Assembly (NCBI GenBank): GCA_019232645.1
Contig: JAFANO010000208.1
Span: forward strand, 1 to 7,286
DNA length: 7,286 nt
Direction of reading: 5' to 3'
From: Planctomycetaceae bacterium
GTDB taxonomy: Bacteria; Planctomycetota; Planctomycetia; Isosphaerales; Isosphaeraceae
Made by a program: the position numbers and the translations under genes. The first letter of the stretch is position 1, and the number at the start of each line of letters is the position of its first letter. The notes under the pieces were generated by a model, which was not told where the DNA came from, made no database searches, and saw only the letters and a program-made list of their open reading frames with translations. This document shows positions 1-5,343 of this stretch, one piece after another.

Positions 1-204
1 CAAGAACTATCCAAGCCAGAACATGCGTCGTGAGATCGTCCTGGCTGACTTCTGTCGAAGGCGCCACAGGACGATTCCAGCCAGCGTCGGAGCCGCCGTG
101 GCAGTCAGGGTTTTTGCCTTGGCTGCGAGCTCGCCTCGCGGGATGATGATCCAGCCCCCGCTGGAGTAAAACACGGTCAGCGACCGAGGAAAGGAGCATG
201 ACAC
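1..204. other. Upstream region of the DUF1569 gene, no gene assigned
   Basis: I see no convincing coding sequence here. The minus-strand reading frame that crosses it is mostly the shadow of the DUF1569 gene; its last part could encode one hydrophobic stretch but has no good start. A short hairpin is visible at 150-165 (6-bp stem TCCAGC/GCTGGA, loop of four C), without a T tract on either side. The last bases hold the ribosome binding site of the next gene (AAGGAG at 191-196). Promoter elements are not obvious. Confidence 0.4.
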
Positions 205-693
205 ATGGCCGAACGACGACAGTTGACCTTCGCCAGCCTCGACGACGTGATGCCCGACGTGGAACATCTCTTGAGGGGGCACATCACGGTCGGTCAATGG
301 ACCTTGGGGCAGATCTGCAGGCATCTCACCTCGACATTTCGGTGGTTGTCGGAGGGGGGCCCCGATGCGACACTCCCGCCCGTGCCGGAGGCCATCCGTC
401 AACGCCTGCTCAGCGTGGGCAGGATGCGTGAGGGCGTGCAGGCCCCCCATCCCTCGCTCCTGCCGCCGCCCGACCTCGATGGGCGCACGGAGGCCGACAT
501 CCTCCGTGAAGCCATCACCTGCTTCGCCTCGGTGACCGACCCGTTACCTGCCCACCCGGTCCTCGGGCCCATGACGCGGGACGAATGGATTCGGTTCCAT
601 TGTATCCATTGTGCCCATCACCTCAGCTTTGCCGTACCCTCTCCCGATTCGCCGTCGTCCGGCTCATCCTCCGGCTCCACGGCCGCTCGATAA
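205..693 (+). CDS. DUF1569 (DinB-like) family protein
   Basis: This 162-residue protein resembles the DUF1569 family, a branch of the DinB/YfiT-like four-helix-bundle proteins that usually bind a metal through three histidines. The family's biochemical role is unknown. The N-terminal pattern (LTFASLDDV, then GQWTLGQICRHL at 34-41) and the C-terminal HPVLGPMTRDEWIRFH block, followed by HCAHHLSF, are the family hallmarks. H40 plus H132, H135 and H139 are the likely metal ligands. The start at 205 is set by AAGGAG eight bases upstream; the nearby ATG at 198 is in another frame and too close to that site. After residue 145 the conserved fold ends and a Ser/Pro/Gly-rich tail follows. That tail is encoded where the gene overlaps the convergent small gene on the other strand, so it may be a by-product of the overlap. 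It appears to be a single-gene unit. Family assignment is firm, function unknown. Confidence 0.85.
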   Translation: MAERRQLTFASLDDVMPDVEHLLRGHITVGQWTLGQICRHLTSTFRWLSEGGPDATLPPVPEAIRQRLLSVGRMREGVQAPHPSLLPPPDLDGRTEADILREAITCFASVTDPLPAHPVLGPMTRDEWIRFHCIHCAHHLSFAVPSPDSPSSGSSSGSTAAR

Positions 694-848
694 CCCTCGC
701 ATCTCACGACGGGCTGGGGTGGATATTTCGCGTACCGGGGATCGGTCCTCGACATCTGGCAGAGGAGGAAGCGTGAGCCCTTCGGCGTCACGACCTCCCG
801 CATCCGAGAGCACGTCTCACAGAGGCTGCTCGGGATCATGGTGACCAT
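618..848 (-). CDS. Small four-cysteine protein, planctomycete type, function unknown
   Basis: This 76-residue protein has a compact motif I associate with short hypothetical proteins of planctomycetes: LCETC near residues 9-13, then REVVTPKGSRFLLC to residue 30, then TDPRYAKYPPQPVVRCEGY to residue 53. The four cysteines (C10, C13, C30, C50) are spaced like a small zinc-binding site, but no metal binding has been shown. No signal peptide or membrane segment is visible. After residue 54 an acidic Glu/Asp-rich tail follows, and this tail is encoded antisense to the end of the DUF1569 gene (76 bp shared). The start is uncertain: in-frame ATG codons lie at 878, 848 and 839. A GGAGG sits almost against the 878 codon, while 848 and 839 lack a clear ribosome site; I chose 848 because conservation begins just after it. 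It could easily be missed because longer shadow frames cover it. Confidence 0.65.
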   Translation of the reverse strand: MVTMIPSSLCETCSRMREVVTPKGSRFLLCQMSRTDPRYAKYPPQPVVRCEGYRAAVEPEDEPDDGESGEGTAKLR

Positions 849-1083
849 CAGCCGAGTCGGGGCTGCTGTGCAGACCATCCCTCCGTTTCGCAGAGGGACT
901 TTCGGTCGTCGCAGGGTCCGGATCCGGAGAGCTTGGCCCGACGGCGACACCCCGAACCAAGGCGGGAAACCTTCGGCCCGGGGGACGGCGGCTCGGGAGA
1001 CCCGCGCCGAACGAGGAGTCTCTGGGATGTGATGGTGTAGGGCGTGGAGGCACGCCCTACGGTTTGGGATGGCGATCCGATGA
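849..1083. other. Intergenic region upstream of the small four-cysteine gene
   Basis: The open frames here have no recognisable protein pattern and appear to be products of high GC. It contains a 12-bp perfect palindrome TCCGGATCCGGA at 917-928 and the hairpin at 1037-1060. Any promoter for the four-cysteine gene would read leftward from here, but no clear -10/-35 pair was found. Confidence 0.4.
1037..1060 (-). terminator. Perfect 10-bp hairpin downstream of the SOD gene
   Basis: GTAGGGCGTG and its exact reverse complement CACGCCCTAC are separated by a four-base loop. The hairpin lies 24 bp past the stop codon of the superoxide dismutase gene, which fits a transcript end. No T tract follows on the minus strand, so it is not a classical intrinsic terminator. 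It may instead be a dispersed palindromic repeat or an mRNA 3'-end stabiliser. Confidence 0.4.
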
Positions 1084-1731
1084 CTACTTCGGGGTGGTGC
1101 GGGTCGCCGGGGTTGGGGTCGGGGTCGGGAGCGTGGCCGGGGCGGCCGGGCCTGGGTTGGCGACGCCGATGACGCCGACGGCGAGGCGACCCCCGGCGTT
1201 GCCGGCGGGCTGGCTCTTGAGGTCATCGGCCTTGGCGTGGACGACGACGCCGCGGCCGAGGATCGAGGTGGGGCCGGCGAAGCTTAGCGCTGGGTCAACA
1301 ATGTCAAGCTTGGCGTGGCCCTTCTCGTCGGCCTCGATGTTCCCGAGGTCGCCGACGTGCCGTGCCGGCGACGTCGGGCCGGCGTGCGGCTTGCCCGTGG
1401 GGTTGAAGTGGCCGCCGGCCGACATGCCGTCAGGCGAGTGGGGGTCGCCGTACTCGTGGATGTGGAACCCGTGCGGGCCGGGGGTCAGGCCGTGGATGTC
1501 GGCCACGACCTGGATGCCGCTGCCCGTCTGGGTGAACGTGACCGTGCCCGAGACCCCGGGATTGTCCTTGGTCGGCTGCAGCACGGCGATGGCCTTGGTG
1601 ATGGTGCCGCCGGCCATCATGGCGTGGTGGGCGCCCGTCGTCGCGTGGGGCGCCTGCGCCCAGGCGACCATCGCGGCGAGGCTGACGGCCGCGCCGACCG
1701 CCAGGGTGGGGACGAACGTCTTGGCTGGCAT
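1084..1731 (-). CDS. sodC: Secreted Cu/Zn superoxide dismutase
   Basis: The enzyme converts superoxide to oxygen and hydrogen peroxide outside the cytoplasm. The 215-residue product starts with a signal peptide (K4, hydrophobic core about 6-22, likely cut after the AWA at 23-25 or shortly after). Copper ligands by alignment to the family pattern are H90 and H92 (GFHIHE), H108 (GGHFNP, bridging) and H165 (GVVVHAKADD). Zinc ligands are H108, H116, H125 and D128 (RHVGDLGN). R182 in GGRLAVGVIG matches the active-site arginine. The two cysteines of the usual intrasubunit disulfide are absent, and the protein has no cysteine anywhere. The C-terminus is a Pro/Thr-rich tail (about 192-215). The start at 1731 has AGGAG seven bases upstream; an ATG 31 codons earlier would bury the signal peptide and has no such site. 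It seems monocistronic, ending before the hairpin at 1037-1060. Confidence 0.93.
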   Translation of the reverse strand: MPAKTFVPTLAVGAAVSLAAMVAWAQAPHATTGAHHAMMAGGTITKAIAVLQPTKDNPGVSGTVTFTQTGSGIQVVADIHGLTPGPHGFHIHEYGDPHSPDGMSAGGHFNPTGKPHAGPTSPARHVGDLGNIEADEKGHAKLDIVDPALSFAGPTSILGRGVVVHAKADDLKSQPAGNAGGRLAVGVIGVANPGPAAPATLPTPTPTPATRTTPK

Positions 1732-1818
1732 GCTGTCTCTCCTGGTTGTGGGATGAAGAGCCGATCGGTCGAACGAGGTGAGGAGGCCCACCTCGGCCTT
1801 GCCAGTACCAGATGAGGA

Positions 1819-1915
1819 CCTCACCCGTGTCGGGCGAGGTCGGAGGCCCCCCCGCCCCTGCCCTCTCCCGAGGGAAGAGGGGAAAGATCACTTCTAAGAG
1901 GAGGCCAGGGTGAGG
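1819..1915. repeat. MITE-like palindromic repeat with CCTCACCC ends
   Basis: The segment begins with CCTCACCC (1819-1826) and ends with its reverse complement GGGTGAGG (1908-1915). It contains an inner near-perfect hairpin at 1861-1881 (CCCTCT...AGAGGG, one mismatch, 3-base loop). Sequences of this style, with outer CCCTCACCC and an inner CCCTCTCCC/GGGAGAGGG hairpin, are common as dispersed repeats in GC-rich genomes. It lies in the leader region of the SOD gene and could affect its transcription or mRNA folding; that is inference. Confidence 0.5.
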
Positions 1916-1923
1916 GCCTCGTG

Positions 1924-1951
1924 TCGCCGGAGGGATTCAGACCTCCGGCGA
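1924..1951. terminator. Perfect 10-bp hairpin downstream of the transposase
   Basis: TCGCCGGAGG (1924-1933) and CCTCCGGCGA (1942-1951) form a perfect stem around an 8-base loop. It lies about 37 bp past the transposase stop on the minus strand and just outside the 25-bp repeat. No T tract follows, so a Rho-independent terminator is uncertain. It may protect SOD from read-through out of the transposase, or be part of a repeat. Confidence 0.4.
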
Positions 1952-1964
1952 GGACCCGATGCAC

Positions 1965-1989
1965 CTTAGGAGGCTCGCCAAAATAACCT
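1965..1989 (-). repeat. Short repeat copy 1, at the transposase stop codon
   Basis: On the minus strand this reads AGGTTATTTTGGCGAGCC and continues CTCCTAAG. The copy at 5240-5264 (+) has the same sequence with two differences in 25 positions, and the similarity runs a further 7 bases upstream with two more differences. The two copies are therefore inverted to each other, 3.3 kb apart. The repeat overlaps the TAG stop of the transposase, as expected if it is the terminal sequence of an insertion element. Confidence 0.75.
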
Positions 1990-3229
1990 ATCCAATGTCG
2001 GCTTTCGGGAGGATCGTGTAATTCCAGTCGCCGTGGAACTTCTCTTTCCTGATCAACAGGCCCTTCATCTGCTCGTCTGTGATCTTCCGGCCAGTCGGGT
2101 AGTTTCCGTCATCCAGCTCGGATCGGATCGATAACCCCGTCTCGGTCGTCGTGCTTCCGATCAGGTTGACGACCACCTCACAGCTCACCAGCGGGCGGCC
2201 CCGCCAGTTCTCGGTGATGTGGCAGAACATCCGGTGCTCGATCTTGTTCCACTTGCTCGTCCCCGGCGGGAAGTGGCACACCGAGATCCGCAACCCGGTC
2301 TCGCTGGCCAACCGCTGCAACTCCAGCTTCCATAGGCGACAGCGGCTGCCGTTCGACCCGCCGCCATCGGCCGTGACCAGTAACTTCGTCGCCTGCGGGT
2401 ACGCCCGGCGGCCCATGTTCCGCCACCACCGCCGTAACGTCTCCACAGCGAACTCGGCGGTGTCGTGGTCGACGCCGACGCCGACCCAGCCGGTGTTGGC
2501 CGTCGGGTCGTAGACGCCGTAGGGGATCGCCTTGCCTAGGTCCTTGTCGATGAAGTCGTACACGTTGACCTTCTCGGGCTCTCCCGAGGGCTGCCACTCC
2601 CGCCCGCCGTTCCGGAACCGGCCGACAAGCTCCTTCTTCTTGGCGTCGACGGAGACCACCGGGTGCCCTTGCTTCTGGTAGGCCTTGACCCGCCGGTTGA
2701 TGTGCTGGAACTGGGCATCACGGTCGGGGTGGTCGCCGCCCTCGATCGTCTTGCGGTTCGACTGGAGGCTGTACCCCGAGGCATGGAGGAGCCGGTTGAC
2801 CGACCGCTCGCTCACCGTATGACCCTGGGCCCGGAGTTCGGCCGCCAGGTTGGCCGCACTCTTACACGTCCAGCGTAATGGCGACATCGGGTCGCCACGG
2901 GTCACCGGATCGACCAAGATCTCAAGGACGCGCTCGAGCTTCGGGTCGTGGTCGATCAGGGGCTTCCGCCCGCCCCCACGCCGCCGAACTCTCCCGGCTG
3001 CTTGCATCCGATCGAGGGCTGGCGATGGGGGTTGGAGTTCCCTCAGACCCGCTCGGATGGTGATGCGTGAAAGGCCAGTGGCCTCGGCGACACGGGAGAT
3101 CCCACCCCGCCCGATCGCACGGGCCTCGGAAGCGGCCCAGAGCCGTCGGGCCCGCTCATCGAGCACCGGCTCCAGAGAGGCGAATTTCTCGGCGATGACA
3201 CGGGTGTCGGGGATGAGCATGAGGGCCAT
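1988..3229 (-). CDS. ISAzo13-family (Rhodopirellula-type) DDE transposase
   Basis: This 413-residue enzyme should cut and join element ends. An N-terminal helix-turn-helix lies around residues 43-61 (GGISRVAEATGLSRITIRAG), then a linker with basic residues (80-90), then the DDE catalytic core. D195 (VVSVDAKKKELVG), D288 (LLVTADGGGSNG) and E331 (PPGTSKWNKIEHRMF) fit the catalytic triad, and all are in the conserved blocks of the ISAzo13 family. The C-terminus FHGDWNYTI is the usual family ending, with a few extra residues before a TAG stop that lies inside the short repeat. Length is normal and no frameshift or internal stop is present, so the enzyme may be active. The start at 3229 has no good ribosome binding site, and M4 (3220) is an alternative. 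The closest neighbour is the SDR gene, 117 bp away in the same direction. Confidence 0.93.
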   Translation of the reverse strand: MALMLIPDTRVIAEKFASLEPVLDERARRLWAASEARAIGRGGISRVAEATGLSRITIRAGLRELQPPSPALDRMQAAGRVRRRGGGRKPLIDHDPKLERVLEILVDPVTRGDPMSPLRWTCKSAANLAAELRAQGHTVSERSVNRLLHASGYSLQSNRKTIEGGDHPDRDAQFQHINRRVKAYQKQGHPVVSVDAKKKELVGRFRNGGREWQPSGEPEKVNVYDFIDKDLGKAIPYGVYDPTANTGWVGVGVDHDTAEFAVETLRRWWRNMGRRAYPQATKLLVTADGGGSNGSRCRLWKLELQRLASETGLRISVCHFPPGTSKWNKIEHRMFCHITENWRGRPLVSCEVVVNLIGSTTTETGLSIRSELDDGNYPTGRKITDEQMKGLLIRKEKFHGDWNYTILPKADIG

Positions 3230-3296
3230 CCGGCGATGCTGTGGCCGCCGTGCCGCAGGCAGTGGAGCGTCAAAGCTGGGTGGCGATCAGGACTGT

Positions 3297-3323
3297 GCTA
3301 AACGGCGTCGACAGAACTAACCC
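3297..3323 (-). repeat. Short repeat copy 3, upstream of the transposase
   Basis: Read on the minus strand it is GGGTTAGTTCTGTCGACGCC followed by GTTTAGC. It aligns with the copy at 5240-5264 (GGTTATTCTGGCGAGCC then TCCTTAGC) with about 20 matches over 25 positions and a few one-base gaps. It has the same direction as copy 1, and is inverted to the copy at 5240. It lies between the transposase start and the SDR stop. It is the most diverged of the three, so common origin is likely but not certain. Confidence 0.5.
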
Positions 3324-3346
3324 GGTTCGCCCATCAAAGACCTGCA

Positions 3347-4192
3347 TCATTCAACAGGGGTCTCGGGCTTCATCTCATAAGACTTCTGCACGCTGGGCGG
3401 CCTAGTGCCGAGGCTGTCCCTGATCTTCTTATCCCAGACGGCTTCGATGTTGCCCTTCGTCTCGGCGAGCATCGACTCGGGCTCGAGATTGCGGTAGGCA
3501 TCGATCTCGCCAGCCGCGACGGCCGTCATGGTGGCGTACACCGGCTCGGGGTCGAACTGCGCCCGGGGGAAGGCGAGCTTCGCATAGTCGAAGAGCCTCT
3601 CGGAGGGCTCATCCTCCCAGCTCTTCCACGTCTCGAACCCGCGGTCGTTGAAGCCGGTCAGGAACGGTCCCGGGTTGATGGTCGCCACCTCGATCCCGAA
3701 TTCTCGGAGCTCGAGGCTCATGGTCTCGGCGATCGCCTCGACCGCGTGCTTGGACGCCGCGTAGATCCCGGTGAACGGGTTGACATTCAGGCCCTCCCGG
3801 GAGGAGACCCACACGACCCTCCCCCGGCCACGCTTGACCATCTGCTTGGCGATGCCCTGGGTCAGAAGGAGTGGCCCGATGACGTTCACTTCGAACTCGC
3901 GGCGCATGTTCGCGGCCGGGATGTCGACGACTGAGCCTCCTTCCAGGACGCCGGCGTTGTTGACCAGGATCTCCACGCCCCACGCCAGGGCCTTCCTCCG
4001 GTCGCCCTCATTGGTGACGTCGAGCTTCTCGACCCGGAGGCTCACCCCCCGCGCCGCGGCTTGGCGCTTCAGGGTCTGCACCTGCGCGTAGATCTCGACC
4101 GCGGCGATGACGTCGAACCCCTTCTCCGAGAGCCGCATCGCGACCTCGAGCCCGAATCCAGAGCCTGCCCCCGTGATCAGGACGGTCTTCAC
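3347..4192 (-). CDS. Short-chain dehydrogenase/reductase (SDR family)
   Basis: A 281-residue classical-type SDR, expected to be a cytoplasmic NAD(P)-dependent oxidoreductase; the substrate cannot be read from sequence. The Rossmann motif TGAGSGFG lies at 7-14, NNAG at 78-81, catalytic N103, S131, Y144 and K148 (YAASK), and NPGPFLTG at 173-180. An acidic residue, E33, follows the second strand and may favour NAD, but this is weak. The C-terminal 100 residues after the core form a family-typical substrate lid and are unusually acidic. The start is GTG at 4192 with GGGAGGA five bases upstream, a strong site. It follows the DJ-1-like gene by 84 bp on the same strand with no terminator between them, so they are probably co-transcribed; an aldehyde or ketone reductase role fits that pairing but is inference. 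Confidence 0.9.
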   Translation of the reverse strand: MKTVLITGAGSGFGLEVAMRLSEKGFDVIAAVEIYAQVQTLKRQAAARGVSLRVEKLDVTNEGDRRKALAWGVEILVNNAGVLEGGSVVDIPAANMRREFEVNVIGPLLLTQGIAKQMVKRGRGRVVWVSSREGLNVNPFTGIYAASKHAVEAIAETMSLELREFGIEVATINPGPFLTGFNDRGFETWKSWEDEPSERLFDYAKLAFPRAQFDPEPVYATMTAVAAGEIDAYRNLEPESMLAETKGNIEAVWDKKIRDSLGTRPPSVQKSYEMKPETPVE

Positions 4193-4276
4193 TGGCTTCC
4201 TCCCGATGCCTTCCGGACGGACGTCACCTCGACCAAGGGACGCGCTCGCGATCCGGCGGCGGATGAGCGGACGCTT

Positions 4277-5014
4277 CTACAGGCCTTTCAGCGTGTCGAA
4301 CAATTTCACGGCCCTCTCTGCAGCACTCCGTGCGCTCTGCGGATTTGTCCCCGTGACAACCCGGCCGGAGGTGATGGAGTAGTCGTCGAAGGCGTTCATC
4401 GATGAGCTGTAGTAGGCCCCGACGGCGGTGACCGCCTCGACAACGGGGACCACGCCGTCCGACCTCAATCTGTCAAGGATCCTGAAGATGAGCTCGCCCT
4501 CGATCGTGAAACCGGTGACTGTCTTGCCTTCGATGATCGACTTTCCGGTCTTGGAGTCGATGACGCCCGGCAGGATCGCCGGCCCGTGACAGACCGTGGC
4601 GACGACGCCCCCCCGATCCCAGATATCTGCGGCAACTGCTTGGAGTCCTTTCGCGGTCGGATAGTCATAAAGCGCTGCATGCCCGGCCGAAGCGAAGAAC
4701 AATCCATACTCTTCTTTCTTCAAGTCCGAGGCTTTCTTCAGTTGCGAGTTGAGCTTGACATTAAAGGGATGCTCGGGGTTTTGGAGGATCGCTTTGTCGC
4801 TGCCGGATAGAAATGGATCCGTTAGCGACACGTCGTCTAAACCAAAGCTTCCGGTCTCGGAGGCGAGATCCACTCCGAATCCCGCCTCGGTCAGGACTTC
4901 AAACGGATGTAAGGCCTCAGTAAAAAAGAGGCCTGTCTTGTGGCTGCCCGGATAGATGGCGCCGTTGAAGCTGGAGATAGAGATAAGCGCCTTCCGGGGA
5001 AGATCCTTGGGCAT
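4277..5014 (-). CDS. DJ-1/PfpI-family protein, Hsp31-like
   Basis: A 245-residue member of the DJ-1/PfpI (class I glutamine-amidotransferase-like) superfamily. Its layout is close to Hsp31-type proteins, which are reported to be glutathione-independent glyoxalases or chaperones acting on methylglyoxal stress. The nucleophile elbow ATVCHGPAIL places the catalytic cysteine at C142 with H143. An N-terminal acidic residue (E33 in FFTEALHPFEVL) and the E172/E174 region (GFTIEGE) match the Hsp31 pattern. FASAGHAALYDYPTAKGL (107-124) and VVTGTNPQSA (219-228) are also typical. No signal peptide; it should be cytoplasmic. ATG at 5014 is preceded by GAGGGG at a suitable distance. GC is about 50-58% in the lines I counted, far below the flanking sod and tolC genes, and lysine-rich segments occur, so transfer from another lineage is plausible. 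Amidase, deglycase and chaperone roles remain alternatives. Confidence 0.88.
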   Translation of the reverse strand: MPKDLPRKALISISSFNGAIYPGSHKTGLFFTEALHPFEVLTEAGFGVDLASETGSFGLDDVSLTDPFLSGSDKAILQNPEHPFNVKLNSQLKKASDLKKEEYGLFFASAGHAALYDYPTAKGLQAVAADIWDRGGVVATVCHGPAILPGVIDSKTGKSIIEGKTVTGFTIEGELIFRILDRLRSDGVVPVVEAVTAVGAYYSSSMNAFDDYSITSGRVVTGTNPQSARSAAERAVKLFDTLKGL

Positions 5015-5141
5015 GGCTTACCCCCCTCATCTTGTGATGACCTGGCGTGGCCCTACGCGACGCCCGTTCGACGAGGTCCTGGCAAGAACGATGGATATCT
5101 CAGTCTATGCAAGAGGCAGATGAACTTCGACGACAAAATCC

Positions 5142-5170
5142 CTTATACTGTCCCGCTAGGCGGCTCGCAA
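5142..5170 (-). promoter_or_regulatory. Candidate sigma70-like promoter for the DJ-1/SDR unit
   Basis: On the minus strand TTGCGA (5170-5165, 4 of 6 to the -35 consensus) is followed, after exactly 17 bases, by TATAAG (5147-5142, 5 of 6 to the -10 consensus). Transcription would start near 5135 and leave a leader of about 120 bases before the ATG at 5014. Planctomycete promoters are poorly defined, so this is a consensus match and not proof. Confidence 0.5.
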
Positions 5171-5239
5171 CAATAATAATCCGTCCGTCGTTCCCCCGAA
5201 TTTCCCTGTCTCGCAAGCCTCAGCCGCCGCCAATCGGAC

Positions 5240-5264
5240 AGGTTATTCTGGCGAGCCTCCTTAG
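5240..5264 (+). repeat. Short repeat copy 2, inverted to copy 1
   Basis: Reads AGGTTATTCTGGCGAGCC then TCCTTAG on the plus strand. It is the reverse complement of 1965-1989 with two differences, and similarity extends 7 more bases on the 5' side (ATCGGAC versus ATTGGAT). No transposase sequence is recognisable beside it. It may be one end of a 3.3-kb element, or a relic end of a second insertion sequence. Confidence 0.7.
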
Positions 5265-5329
5265 CTTGCGCGGACTCCGCCCACAAGGGATTTCTCGACG
5301 GGGCCGGGAGGAATCGCTCCATGCAAAAC

Positions 5330-5343
5330 CGGGGCCGGCCCCG
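5330..5343 (-). terminator. GC palindrome followed by TTTT after tolC
   Basis: CGGGGCCGGCCCCG is a perfect 14-base palindrome starting one base after the tolC stop codon. On the minus strand it is followed by GGTTTTGC. A 5-bp stem with a 4-base loop plus a short T run makes a weak intrinsic terminator candidate. Confidence 0.3.

Larger units (their letters stand above)
1732..1964. other. SOD leader and repeat-rich spacer
   Basis: The stretch holds the SOD ribosome binding site and a possible leader hairpin at 1774-1795 (CGAGGTG/CACCTCG, 8-base loop) in the SOD 5' region. It also holds the MITE-like repeat (1819-1915) and a 10-bp hairpin (1924-1951), listed separately. No coding sequence is supported; the frames across it are shadows or low-complexity. 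No clear SOD promoter could be picked. Confidence 0.5.
1965..3323 (-). mobile_element. ISAzo13-family insertion sequence, boundaries provisional
   Basis: An intact transposase gene is framed by related short sequences at 1965-1989 and 3297-3323, giving a length near 1.36 kb, which is plausible for an ISAzo13-type element. The problem is orientation: the two flanking sequences are direct, not inverted, so they cannot both be ordinary terminal inverted repeats. No target-site duplication could be recognised. The true right end might be elsewhere, possibly at 5240-5264. Confidence 0.5.
5015..5343. other. Intergenic region between the DJ-1-like and TolC genes
   Basis: No gene is supported in these 329 bp; the long plus-strand frame crossing it is the shadow of the tolC gene. 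It holds the DJ-1 promoter candidate (5142-5170), short repeat copy 2 (5240-5264) and a palindrome right after the tolC stop (5330-5343). The AT-rich patch around 5130-5190 stands out against GC-rich surroundings. Confidence 0.6.

Noticed and set aside
7..450. A 147-codon minus-strand frame at the left edge
   Set aside because: It is largely antisense to the DUF1569 gene and has no good start. The hydrophobic end outside the overlap is too little evidence for a gene.
838..1032. A 64-codon plus-strand frame between the four-cysteine gene and SOD
   Set aside because: No ribosome binding site and an Arg/Gly/Ala-rich translation typical of random high-GC sequence.
1064..1756. A 230-codon plus-strand frame over the SOD gene
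   Set aside because: The opposite strand encodes all superoxide dismutase ligands and a signal peptide; this frame has no recognisable motif.
1861..1881. The GC hairpin as a stand-alone intrinsic terminator
   Set aside because: It has an internal mismatch and no T tract, and fits better as the core of the larger repeat at 1819-1915.
1819..1951. A CRISPR-like or tandem repeat array
   Set aside because: The repeats are inverted and different from one another; there is no regular spacing of identical direct repeats.
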